From: Acetobacteraceae bacterium
GTDB lineage: Bacteria; Pseudomonadota; Alphaproteobacteria; Acetobacterales; Acetobacteraceae
Length of the DNA stretch: 21,307 bases
Reading direction: 5' to 3'
NCBI GenBank assembly: GCA_027311485.1
Contig: DAICYU010000009.1
Location: forward strand, 1 to 21,307
The notes under the pieces are model-generated. The model was not told where the DNA came from. It worked only from the letters and a program-made list of their open reading frames with translations, and ran no database searches. Position numbers and translations under genes: made by a program. Positions 1 through 7,093 of the stretch are shown in pieces (position 1 is the first letter of the stretch; each line of letters begins with the position of its first letter).

Positions 1-16
1 GCTGTTCGCATTCCCC

Positions 17-838
17 TCAACCGCGAAGGGCGCGCTGCAGCTCGGACAGGTCGTGGGACAGCACGTCCTGGAGGCGCGGAATCTCGGGGACCGCCATCGC
101 CAGCAGCACGTAGAAGAGGCGCAGGAAGCCGTTGATCTGGCCGGCGACGAAGTCCTTGTACTCGGCCTTGGTGCGCACGTCGAGGTTGGGGAAGTCGACG
201 AGCCGCGTGACCGCGTCCGCCTTGGCCGCCTCGGGCGACACGAAGCTGAACCCCAGCGCGCCCATGCCCCATTGCCCGGCCTCGGCAATGGTCCGGATGT
301 TGGAGCATGCAACCCACAGCGGCGGATGCGGCTTCTGATACGGCTTCGGCACGACATTGCGCGCCGGGAAATCATGGTATTTGCCGTGAAATTCCCAGCT
401 CGTCAGCGTGAACATCGGGATGATGGCCTGTACCGCCTCCTCCCACCGCTCACGCTTGTCACGCACGCGCACGCCAAACGGGTGCAGTTCCGCCGGTCCG
501 GCGCCTTCGCCCAGTCCAAGTTCCACCCGACCGCCGGAAATAAGATCCAGTGTCGCCACCCGTTCCGCCACGCGATGGGGCTGGTTGGTGGTCAGTTGCA
601 CGATGCCGTGGCCAAGCCTGATCTGCTTCGTCCGCTGGCTGGCGGCAGCCAGAAACACCTCCGGCGATGCGGAGTGGGAGTATTCCTCCAGGAAGTGATG
701 CTCGACTTCCCATATGTAGTCGTAGCCCAGACGATCGGCGAGCTCGACCTGCGCCAGCGAATTCTGGAACAACTCATATTCGCTGTTCTGGGTCCAAGGA
801 CGCGGCAGCTGATGTTCGTAAAAGACCCCGAATTTCAT
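17..838 (-). CDS. Luciferase-like (LLM class) flavin-dependent oxidoreductase, short with a foreign-looking C-terminus
   Basis: The first ~200 residues match the bacterial luciferase-like monooxygenase family, which uses reduced flavin and oxygen: an N-terminal strand beginning MKFGVFYEHQLPRPW, an EVEHHFLEEYSHSASPE segment (about 44-60), RLGHGIVQL (74-82), and SGGRVELGLGEGAG (about 101-114). I chose the ATG at 838 because AGGAGGAAGGC lies just upstream; a longer in-frame start at 889 has no such support. At 273 residues it is clearly shorter than usual for this subfamily (about 340-400, from memory). After residue ~200 the family similarity stops. Residues 207-250 (bases 89-220) read like part of an FtsX/MacB-type ABC permease (AEYKDFVAGQINGF, then a hydrophobic helix), and the last 23 residues match nothing I recognise. 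It may be a fusion, a decayed gene or an assembly join, and is probably not a functional oxidoreductase in this form. It diverges from the beta-propeller gene. Confidence 0.75.
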   Translation of the reverse strand: MKFGVFYEHQLPRPWTQNSEYELFQNSLAQVELADRLGYDYIWEVEHHFLEEYSHSASPEVFLAAASQRTKQIRLGHGIVQLTTNQPHRVAERVATLDLISGGRVELGLGEGAGPAELHPFGVRVRDKRERWEEAVQAIIPMFTLTSWEFHGKYHDFPARNVVPKPYQKPHPPLWVACSNIRTIAEAGQWGMGALGFSFVSPEAAKADAVTRLVDFPNLDVRTKAEYKDFVAGQINGFLRLFYVLLAMAVPEIPRLQDVLSHDLSELQRALRG

Positions 839-913
839 CGGCCTTCCTCCTGTTCCCAGGACGCTGACAAACCACCCTGGACGCGTCAAGGTTGCGCCGG
901 GCAGCCCCCGCCC

Positions 914-930
914 TTACGGTCGCGCCGTAA
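914..930. promoter_or_regulatory. Perfect 6-5-6 inverted repeat in the divergent intergenic region (possible operator)
   Basis: TTACGG (914-919), five bases, then CCGTAA (925-930). It lies between the divergent starts at 838 and 960, 30 bp before the beta-propeller ATG, where a regulator could control either gene. No regulator gene is adjacent, so the role is inferred from position and symmetry only. Confidence 0.35.
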
Positions 931-959
931 CGACGAACAATGTACGGGGGAGACAGATC

Positions 960-2117
960 ATGGCATTGCGCACCGCGCTGCTTTTGTCGTGCGGGCTGAT
1001 GGCGGTGACGCCTGCTTTCGCCGGCACCCGGGATATTCTGATCGGCCTGGACGAGAAGGTGACCTACGATTCCAGTGGGCCGATCACCGGGCCGCCGGGC
1101 AAGGATGCGGTTTTGGTGATGAACATCTCCAATCCCACGCATCCCCATATCCGCGCGTCGCTCTCCCTGATGAACTCGCTGCTTGGCCCACCCACCAACC
1201 TGCAGATCACGCCTGATGGCAAACTCGGGCTGGTGGCGAATTCGGTGGTCACCACACAGCAGGCTGGCACGTGGAAAACCGTTCCGGACGACAAGCTGTA
1301 TGTCATCGACCTCGCGGCAAATCCGCCGAAGCTGGCCGATACGCTGACGATCGGCCAGCAGCCGTCCGGCATCGCCATCAACCACAAAGGCGATCTGGCG
1401 CTGACCGCCAATCGCGCCGGCAAGAGCGTGTCCGTCCTGTCCATCCAGAATGGCAAGGTGACCCATGTCGGCGATGTGTCGCTGGGGCAGGAAGCGGCGG
1501 CGGTCGTCATCACTCCCGACGGCAAACGCGCCTTCATTTGCCTGAACACCGTCAACAAGATCGCCGTCCTGGATATCGACGGACAGAAAGTCACCTTTGA
1601 CGAGTCGCTGGACATCCCATCGGCCTTCAATCCGTACAACATCGATGTCACCCCGGACGGCAAATACGTCATTGCTTCCAATACCGGCGCGATGAAGGAC
1701 AACGGTGATGCCGAAGTGACCATCGAGGCCACCGGTCCGCATCCGCATGTCGTCTCGATCATGAGTCCCGGCAACGGACCGGAGGGATTTGCCATTTCGC
1801 CGAATGGCAAATGGGCGGTCACGCCGCTGTTGCTGGGTACCGGCGCCAAGAGCGGCGAGTGGTTCGCGACGAAGAACGGTGAGCTTGTCGTGATGTCGAT
1901 CGGGCATAACGGATCGCTGACGGTGACCGGCAGAGCCAAGCTGGGTGCGCTGCCGGAAGGGATCGCGTTCAGCCCCAACAGCGAATATGTCTATGTCGGC
2001 AACTACATCGACCAGAACGTGCAGGTGTTCCGGATCAGTAGCGGCAAACCGGTGCAGATCGGTCCGGCGATGAAGCTGCCCGGCCAACCGGCCTCAATGC
2101 GCGGGCCGGCACGATAA
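960..2117 (+). CDS. Exported YncE/YVTN-type beta-propeller protein
   Basis: A 385-residue protein with a clear Sec signal peptide (hydrophobic residues 4-18, likely cleavage after AFA at 19-21). It carries repeated propeller-blade motifs of the form [I/V]TPDGK-x-hydrophobic-x-N: ITPDGKLGLVAN, INHKGDLALTAN, ITPDGKRAFICL, VTPDGKYVIASN, ISPNGKWAVTPL and FSPNSEYVYVGN. I count six or more blades, as in YVTN-family (lactonase-like/YncE) beta-propellers. These are usually periplasmic binding or scaffold proteins, and I see no catalytic motif to assign an enzyme activity. The ATG at 960 follows a GGGGGAGA ribosome site. It converges on the SDR gene, with a hairpin between them. The ligand cannot be read from sequence. 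Confidence 0.85.
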   Translation: MALRTALLLSCGLMAVTPAFAGTRDILIGLDEKVTYDSSGPITGPPGKDAVLVMNISNPTHPHIRASLSLMNSLLGPPTNLQITPDGKLGLVANSVVTTQQAGTWKTVPDDKLYVIDLAANPPKLADTLTIGQQPSGIAINHKGDLALTANRAGKSVSVLSIQNGKVTHVGDVSLGQEAAAVVITPDGKRAFICLNTVNKIAVLDIDGQKVTFDESLDIPSAFNPYNIDVTPDGKYVIASNTGAMKDNGDAEVTIEATGPHPHVVSIMSPGNGPEGFAISPNGKWAVTPLLLGTGAKSGEWFATKNGELVVMSIGHNGSLTVTGRAKLGALPEGIAFSPNSEYVYVGNYIDQNVQVFRISSGKPVQIGPAMKLPGQPASMRGPAR

Positions 2118-2129
2118 AACGCGATCGCC

Positions 2130-2161
2130 GGAGGCGCCGGGCGCTGAGCAGCCCGGCCTCC
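2130..2161. terminator. GC-rich hairpin between convergent genes (putative bidirectional terminator)
   Basis: GGAG (2130-2133) plus GCCGGGC (2136-2142) pair with GCCCGGC (2151-2157) plus CTCC (2158-2161). This gives an 11-bp stem with a two-base bulge and an eight-base loop. It starts 12 bases after the beta-propeller stop and lies before the stop of the convergent SDR gene. There is no T-tract, so intrinsic termination is only likely. Confidence 0.5.
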
Positions 2162-2227
2162 GATGGCGGCCGCTCTGAGGCGCGTGATATAGCCGTCCGG
2201 TGCTGCAGGCATCAAGCGGCCACGCGC

Positions 2228-2944
2228 TCACCAGGGAATGGTCGTGCCGTCCCAGGCGAAAAAGCCGCCATTCGCCTCGGCCCCCAGCCCGTCCATTATC
2301 CGCAGTAACGCAGCGGCGGATTGTGCCGGGCTGAACAGCTTGCCAGCAGGGACCCCAGCCTGGAACGGGGCACTGAGCGCAGTATCAACCGTGCCCGGGT
2401 GCAAAGCGACGCAGCAGCCCAGCGGACGGGACCGCCGGTGCTCGATAGCCAAAGTATGGATCAGCATATTCAGCGCCGCCTTGGACGCCCGGTAGCCGTA
2501 CCAGCCGCCCAGGTGATTGTCGCCGATGCTGCCGACGCGCGCGGACAGCGCGGCGAACAGGCTGGGTCGGTCACGCGGTGTCAGCGGCAGCAGATGCTTG
2601 GCCACCAGCGCGGGACCGACCGCATTGACCGCGAACATCGCCATCATGGCATCGCTGGACAGGGCGCGCATCGATTTTTCCGGCAGCGTGCCCGGCCCGT
2701 GCAACCGGCCGGTCGCTACGATGATGCGGGTCAGGTCGCCCTCGCTCCGCAACGCCGCCGCGGCGTTGACAAGGCTGGTTTCATCAAGGGTGTCGACACT
2801 GATCCAAAGCCGGTTCCATCCCGCGGGCCGGCGCCGCGACAGCGCCACCACCACGTTGTAAGCCGAATCACCTGCCAGTGCCTCGGCCAGCGCTCGGCCG
2901 ATGCCGCCGGATGCGCCGACCACAACCGCGATGCCCCGTGCCAT
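2228..2944 (-). CDS. C-factor-like short-chain dehydrogenase/reductase (SDR)
   Basis: A 238-residue classical-length SDR. The Rossmann nucleotide motif is GASGGIGRA (residues 10-18), and the catalytic set is Ser139 with Tyr151-x3-Lys155 (YRASK). The stretch GSIGDNHLGGWYGYRASKAA resembles the SDR branch named for Myxococcus C-factor (CsgA), which has few assigned substrates; the usual NNAG motif is replaced by a diverged VATGR. It should use NAD(P)H on an unknown carbonyl or hydroxyl compound in the cytoplasm. I chose the ATG at 2944, which overlaps the stop of the upstream DUF3429 gene as TAATG. This implies translational coupling and is right before the nucleotide-binding strand. A longer in-frame start at 3061 would add 39 Arg-rich residues lying over the DUF3429 gene, so I rejected it. 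Confidence 0.88.
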   Translation of the reverse strand: MARGIAVVVGASGGIGRALAEALAGDSAYNVVVALSRRRPAGWNRLWISVDTLDETSLVNAAAALRSEGDLTRIIVATGRLHGPGTLPEKSMRALSSDAMMAMFAVNAVGPALVAKHLLPLTPRDRPSLFAALSARVGSIGDNHLGGWYGYRASKAALNMLIHTLAIEHRRSRPLGCCVALHPGTVDTALSAPFQAGVPAGKLFSPAQSAAALLRIMDGLGAEANGGFFAWDGTTIPW

Positions 2945-3396
2945 TACGCCGCTGCCGCTGCGGCGCCCGCGAGCAACCCGATGATAGCGCCCGCGGACAG
3001 GACTGAGCGCAGCCAGGGATACCACCCGGGCACGCCGGCGGCCTTGATGTCCCAGAGCCATTGCGCGGCCAAGGCGGCAGCCAGCCCGACCATCTGGAAC
3101 CGCCGCATGTCAGCCGGCAGAAGCAGCAACGCGAGTCCCACCAGGGTCGGCAGCATCGAGAGCGTGATCACGCCTGCCGGCGCCGCCGGTCGCGCATTCG
3201 CCAGCCCCCAGCGCGCACCGCCCAGGAATGACAGGATCAGCCCGCCATACAGTGCCAGCAGGCGTGATGCGAACGGACCCCAATCCGGCACAACCCATGA
3301 CACCAGCGGTGGTGCCAGGAAGGGGATAAGGCCCAGCAAGCCGTATGTGGTCACACTGGCAGGCGGTGACGTGCGATCGGTCGATATTGACAACAT
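2944..3396 (-). CDS. DUF3429 family membrane protein
   Basis: A 150-residue hydrophobic protein with about five membrane segments (roughly 17-36, 46-64, 75-93, 101-117, 128-146) and the segment LYGGLILSFLGGARWG (49-64), typical of DUF3429. The function of that family is unknown. It is probably an inner-membrane protein. I favour the ATG at 3396, 34 bp after the molybdopterin subunit stop. A longer in-frame start at 3453 would overlap that gene and add 19 residues unlike the family; neither start has a strong ribosome site. Its stop overlaps the SDR start as TAATG, so the two are very likely co-translated, which suggests a shared membrane-linked role. The C-terminus is a run of alanines. Confidence 0.8.
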   Translation of the reverse strand: MLSISTDRTSPPASVTTYGLLGLIPFLAPPLVSWVVPDWGPFASRLLALYGGLILSFLGGARWGLANARPAAPAGVITLSMLPTLVGLALLLLPADMRRFQMVGLAAALAAQWLWDIKAAGVPGWYPWLRSVLSAGAIIGLLAGAAAAAA

Positions 3397-3430
3397 CAAG
3401 CCCAAATAGGGCCGGCCCGTCGCCTGCCAA

Positions 3431-5539
3431 CTACCCGACCAGAGCCGCCGCAATTCTCTCCCGTGTCAGCGGCATATCCCTGATCCGTACGCCCAGCGCG
3501 TGCGCCACGGCGTTTCCGATCGCCGCCGCTGTCGGCCCGAACGTACATTCCCCCATGCCCAGCGTCGGCTGGTCGGGATTGGGGATGATGACCGTGTCGA
3601 TCTCCGGCACCTCCGAGAACCGCATGATCGGGTACGCATCCCAATCGAGCGACGCGATCCCGTCCGGTCCAAACGTCACCTGTTCCTTCAGGGTCATGCT
3701 GGCGGCATGCACGATCCCGCCGTCGAGCTGGTTCCGCGCACCGTCCGGGTTGATCACCAATCCCGCGTCGGCGGCGCACCACACCCGACGCAACGTCACC
3801 TCCCGGTCCACGTCCAGCTCCACCGCCACGCAGGCATAGGCTGCCTTGTTCTTGTAGCGGCTCCATGCCAAGCCCAGCCCCTTGCCGGTTGCCGACGGAC
3901 CGCGAGCTGCCCAGCCGCAGCGTTCGGCGACGGTCTCGATCAGCCGGCGGGCCCGGGGATCAGACAGGAAGGACAGTCGATAGGCCACCGGATCGACCCC
4001 GGCGCGTTCGGCCAGCTCGTCCATGAAGCATTCCAGCGCATACACGTTCGGCAGGGCGCCCAGCCCGCGCAGGGACGATGTCCGCACCGGCGTTTCCAGC
4101 GCCAGATGATGGATCACCCGCTTGGCGGGGACGTCATACAGCGGGAAGGCGTTGCGGGTGCCGCCGCCGCCATTCGCCTCGCTCGGGTCGTTGGCCTTTG
4201 GGGCGCCGGGCCGGTTGGGCAGAGCCTCATGCGCCAGCATATGGCCGCCGAACACCGGACGCTGGACATGCGATCCGGCCCAGATTTCGGCGGTCCAGTC
4301 CACCGGGCGGCCGTCTGCGCCGAGCACCGCCCGCAACCGGGTCATGTGTGCGGTGCTGACCGGTTCAAAGCCGAACTCCTCCTCCCGCCGCCATTGCACG
4401 CGGATGCAGTGGTCCGGCATCTGCATCGCCACGATCGCCGCATCGAGCGCTGCGTCGTCAGCCCCGTTATGGCCGTAGCATCCCGCACCCTGGGCATGCC
4501 GCACCGTCACCTGATCGCGGCGCAGCCCGAGGATGTCAGCCAGGCTGTTTCGGAGCGGATACACCCCCTGCGTGTGCGACCACACCGACAAGTGCCCGTC
4601 GCGGTACTCGGCCAGGCCGCAGGATGGCGCAATGGCGGCGTGTGCGACGAACGGGCGAGAATAGGTCTGGCTGACAATCTCGCCTTCGGCGGAAGCCGGC
4701 GGGTCACCAAAGTGCCTGTCATCCGCCGGCTGATCGCGGAACCAGGCGGCTTCCTGCTGCTCCGGCCGCAGGGGACGAACGCCCGCCCATGTCGCATGCG
4801 CCGGCGCGGCGACGGCGGCGCGCTGCACGGCGGTTTCGTCGGCGCCGACAAAGGCCACGAAATCGCCGACGCGGACGATCCGGATGTCACCCCGCGCGGC
4901 CTTGCGCACCGCGGCTTCATTCAGCGCGGTCAATGTCGCTTGCCGCGACGGCTGCCGCAGCACCCTGGCGTGCAGCATGTCGGGCCGGACCATGTCGTGA
5001 ATGAAGGCTGCGCCGGTGACCTTGGCGATCAGATCGCGCCGGGGAACCGGCTGGCCAACCACGCGGTATTGGGCCGGTGGCTTTGGGGTGGCGGTGCCTG
5101 TGACGTCGGCCGCGAAATCCTCCGGGGCGGAAAAGCTCCAGTAATCATGTCCGGTTGGATTGCCGTGCTGGAGGAACACACCGTCCTCGATCGACAGATC
5201 GTCCGGCGCGCAATTCAGCCGCTGCGCCAGCCGGCCCAGGATGCGGGCGCGCAGTTCCGCGCTGACCAGGCGGACCGACCGGCCGGAGACCTCGATCGAC
5301 TGGCTGGAGCTGGTGGACCCTTCATCCGGCGCGTCGTCCGTATCGCCGGACAGGATGTCGATCCGGCCGACGTCCACATCCAGTTCCTCGGCGGCGATTT
5401 GCGACAGGGCGATCAGCACGCCCTGGCCGATCTCCACCTTGCCGACCGCCAGGCGCACACTGCGGTCAGCGGGCTGGAACGCCAGCCACCGGTCCATGCG
5501 ACGGTTGTTGATGATGCTCAGCGGCAACGTGTCGCTCAT
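3431..5539 (-). CDS. Molybdopterin-binding subunit of a xanthine dehydrogenase-family enzyme (isoquinoline oxidoreductase beta type)
   Basis: A 702-residue large subunit of a molybdenum hydroxylase. It starts with part of the molybdopterin-binding fold (VRLAVGKVEIGQGVLIALSQ, about 29-48). The aldehyde oxidase a/b hammerhead follows (GQPVPRRDLIAKVTGAAFIHD, near 165-185), then further Moco-binding segments. Near the C-terminus is GMGECTFGPTAAAIGNAVAHA, whose Glu is the expected catalytic base. Moco domain before hammerhead is the order found in two-subunit isoquinoline 1-oxidoreductase-type enzymes, which hydroxylate N-heterocycles or oxidise aldehydes using water. The ATG at 5539 overlaps the upstream 2Fe-2S gene stop as ATGA. 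There is no twin-arginine signal at this start, so cytoplasmic location is likely, although some relatives are exported. No FAD subunit or XdhC-type maturation gene is in the window. The substrate is unknown. Confidence 0.9.
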   Translation of the reverse strand: MSDTLPLSIINNRRMDRWLAFQPADRSVRLAVGKVEIGQGVLIALSQIAAEELDVDVGRIDILSGDTDDAPDEGSTSSSQSIEVSGRSVRLVSAELRARILGRLAQRLNCAPDDLSIEDGVFLQHGNPTGHDYWSFSAPEDFAADVTGTATPKPPAQYRVVGQPVPRRDLIAKVTGAAFIHDMVRPDMLHARVLRQPSRQATLTALNEAAVRKAARGDIRIVRVGDFVAFVGADETAVQRAAVAAPAHATWAGVRPLRPEQQEAAWFRDQPADDRHFGDPPASAEGEIVSQTYSRPFVAHAAIAPSCGLAEYRDGHLSVWSHTQGVYPLRNSLADILGLRRDQVTVRHAQGAGCYGHNGADDAALDAAIVAMQMPDHCIRVQWRREEEFGFEPVSTAHMTRLRAVLGADGRPVDWTAEIWAGSHVQRPVFGGHMLAHEALPNRPGAPKANDPSEANGGGGTRNAFPLYDVPAKRVIHHLALETPVRTSSLRGLGALPNVYALECFMDELAERAGVDPVAYRLSFLSDPRARRLIETVAERCGWAARGPSATGKGLGLAWSRYKNKAAYACVAVELDVDREVTLRRVWCAADAGLVINPDGARNQLDGGIVHAASMTLKEQVTFGPDGIASLDWDAYPIMRFSEVPEIDTVIIPNPDQPTLGMGECTFGPTAAAIGNAVAHALGVRIRDMPLTRERIAAALVG

Positions 5540-6003
5540 GCGTGCGCTCCCATCCGCGCAGCGCGCTGAACGGCGGCGATGATGCGGGTGTAGGTGCCGC
5601 AGCGACAGAGATGGCGATCCAGTGCCGCGACGATCTCCGCCCGGGATGGGTTGGGGTTGCGGTCCAACAATGCCTTGGCGCTGAGCAGGATGCCGGACAG
5701 GCAGTAGCCGCACTGGCCGGCCTGTTCCTCCAGAAACGCGCGTTGCAGCGGGTGCGGCTTATCCGGCGTGCCCAGTCCTTCGACGGTGGTGACGGAACGG
5801 CCGGTGACGGTGCCGGCTTCGCGAGCACAGGCGTAGCAAGGCTCCCCGTCGATCAGCACCATGCAGGTGCCGCATTGCTCCAGCCCGCAGCCATAGCGGG
5901 TGCCCTTCAGCCCCAGGTGGTTGCGCAGCACGTCCAGCAGCGGCGTGGTTTCATCCACCTCCACGTTCACGGGCTGTCCGTTGACCGTCAGCACAATCCG
6001 CAT
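5536..6003 (-). CDS. 2Fe-2S subunit of the molybdenum hydroxylase (isoquinoline oxidoreductase alpha / CoxS type)
   Basis: A 155-residue protein with the two expected iron-sulfur domains. A plant-ferredoxin-type domain has Cys39, Cys44, Cys47 and Cys59 (CGLEQCGTC...C). An all-helical domain has Cys98, Cys101, Cys133 and Cys135 (QCGYC and CRC). All eight ligands are present, so both clusters should form and pass electrons from the molybdenum site. The ATG at 6003 has GGAGG eight bases upstream; an in-frame start six codons earlier would overlap that ribosome site. The gene overlaps the large-subunit start by four bases (ATGA). The electron acceptor is unclear because no FAD subunit is encoded next to it. 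Confidence 0.93.
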   Translation of the reverse strand: MRIVLTVNGQPVNVEVDETTPLLDVLRNHLGLKGTRYGCGLEQCGTCMVLIDGEPCYACAREAGTVTGRSVTTVEGLGTPDKPHPLQRAFLEEQAGQCGYCLSGILLSAKALLDRNPNPSRAEIVAALDRHLCRCGTYTRIIAAVQRAARMGAHA

Positions 6004-6185
6004 CTGTCTCTCGCCTCCCACGTTCGGGCCGGTTCCCCGCCGGCGATTGATGGCCGAAGCTGCCCGGCCATGTGCGCGTCGTCAGCCACCAATCGGCGAG
6101 CCTGCCGACGGTCTATCATGGTGACCAGCCGGAGCTGCCCGGCGAAGGACCCGAGCGGGCAACGCGGCACCGTTGCGGCAGGTGG

Positions 6186-6977
6186 CTAATCCTGGACCGG
6201 CTCCGTCGTCCAAGGCAATTCCCACAGCTCCGCGTTGCAAAGTTTCTCCGCCAGCGCGTCGGAGATGGCATCGAACAGGCGCCGGCCCTTTTCCGCCGAA
6301 GCGGCTTCAGGATTGCCCAGTACCCCGGACGCGGAGCGGCTGGCGATGTTGCGCCACATATAGACGCCGCCGCCCACCACATCGGTCATGTCCGGCGTCC
6401 TGTTCACCTTGGCGAGGGGAATGCGGTCGGTGGCCACAAGCTCCGGGCGGATTGCCATCATCATCGAGGTTTCCGCTTCGCAGGCATGCGACAGGCCGCC
6501 CTGGGTTTCCAGAATCCTGGCGATCGCCACGGCCGCCGCGTGCCAATAGGTGAACTGCACGATCGGCACCCCGAGCTTCGGGGTCAGATCATCGGTGATG
6601 GTGCGCAGCGCATTTTCATTCCCGCCATGTGCGTTCAGCAACACGATCCGGCGGAATCCCAGGCGCAGCACCGATCGCACCACGCCTTCGATCATTGCCG
6701 CGAATGCGGCATTGTCCAAAGTCACGGTGCCGCCGAAGGTCATGTGATGCTCGGACAGACCGGTCCAGATCACGGGCAGCACCAGCACCGGCTGTCCCTT
6801 GGCCTGCACCTTCGCGGCGGTCCGCGCGGCGACGGTTTCGCCCAGGATCGAGTCGACCTCCACCGGCAAATGCGGGCCATGCTGCTCCAGGGAGGCAATT
6901 GGCAGGATGACGATCGCGTTGCGCCGCGCCTGTTCCCGCAACTGATCCGCCCGCAGTTTGCGCCATTCGTATTGCAT
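6186..6977 (-). CDS. Creatininase (creatinine amidohydrolase) family metal-dependent hydrolase
   Basis: 263 residues, the normal family length. The expected metal-site motifs are present: SLEQHGPHLPVEVD (Glu31, His33, Asp42), LLNAHGGNEN (His117) and HACEAETSMMMAIRPE (Glu167/Glu169). Known members hydrolyse cyclic amides or formamide-like bonds (creatininase, the riboflavin/F420 enzyme ArfB, mycofactocin MftE). With no such pathway nearby, the substrate is open. The start at 6977 has GAGGGGG four bases upstream. It lies upstream of, and in the same direction as, the molybdenum hydroxylase genes with a 182-base gap (6004-6185). Processing of a heterocyclic or amide compound by the two enzymes is a reasonable but untested idea. 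An inverted repeat sits right at its ribosome site. Confidence 0.88.
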   Translation of the reverse strand: MQYEWRKLRADQLREQARRNAIVILPIASLEQHGPHLPVEVDSILGETVAARTAAKVQAKGQPVLVLPVIWTGLSEHHMTFGGTVTLDNAAFAAMIEGVVRSVLRLGFRRIVLLNAHGGNENALRTITDDLTPKLGVPIVQFTYWHAAAVAIARILETQGGLSHACEAETSMMMAIRPELVATDRIPLAKVNRTPDMTDVVGGGVYMWRNIASRSASGVLGNPEAASAEKGRRLFDAISDALAEKLCNAELWELPWTTEPVQD

Positions 6978-6985
6978 AGTACCCC

Positions 6986-7002
6986 CTCACATCGACTGTG
7001 AG
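6986..7002. promoter_or_regulatory. Perfect 6-5-6 inverted repeat next to the creatininase ribosome-binding site
   Basis: CTCACA (6986-6991), TCGAC, TGTGAG (6997-7002). On the minus strand it runs directly into the GAGGGGG ribosome site of the creatininase gene, with the start codon at 6977. It could be a repressor operator or an mRNA hairpin that hides the ribosome site. It also lies in the divergent promoter region of the PDZ gene at 7094. Confidence 0.4.
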
Positions 7003-7093
7003 CAGATAGCCACGGAACCCTGCTGCATTGAAGCCCAACGGCGGACGCTTAACTGCTTGCGGCCGCCATCACGTTTCTGTGTAAGTAACCATC

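Noticed and set aside
53..1216. A 387-codon open frame on the plus strand opposite the flavin oxidoreductase
   Set aside because: Composition typical of an antisense frame, with no recognisable domain; it also runs into the beta-propeller gene in another frame.
774..2087. A 437-codon open frame on the minus strand opposite the beta-propeller gene
   Set aside because: Arg/Asp/His-rich shadow of the repeat protein; the plus strand has a signal peptide and conserved blade motifs.
3500..5569. A 689-codon open frame on the plus strand opposite the molybdopterin subunit
   Set aside because: It is an antisense shadow of a high-GC gene: Arg/His/Gly-rich, no domain recognisable, no ribosome site, while the minus-strand frame has clear enzyme motifs.
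6004..6185. Possible 60-codon minus-strand gene between the creatininase and 2Fe-2S genes
   Set aside because: No ribosome site, no recognisable feature, and it would overlap the 2Fe-2S gene start; treated as a non-coding spacer.
6986..7002. CRP-like binding site
   Set aside because: CRP consensus is TGTGA-N6-TCACA; here the half-sites are in the opposite order (TCACA-N5-TGTGA), so only a generic palindrome can be claimed.
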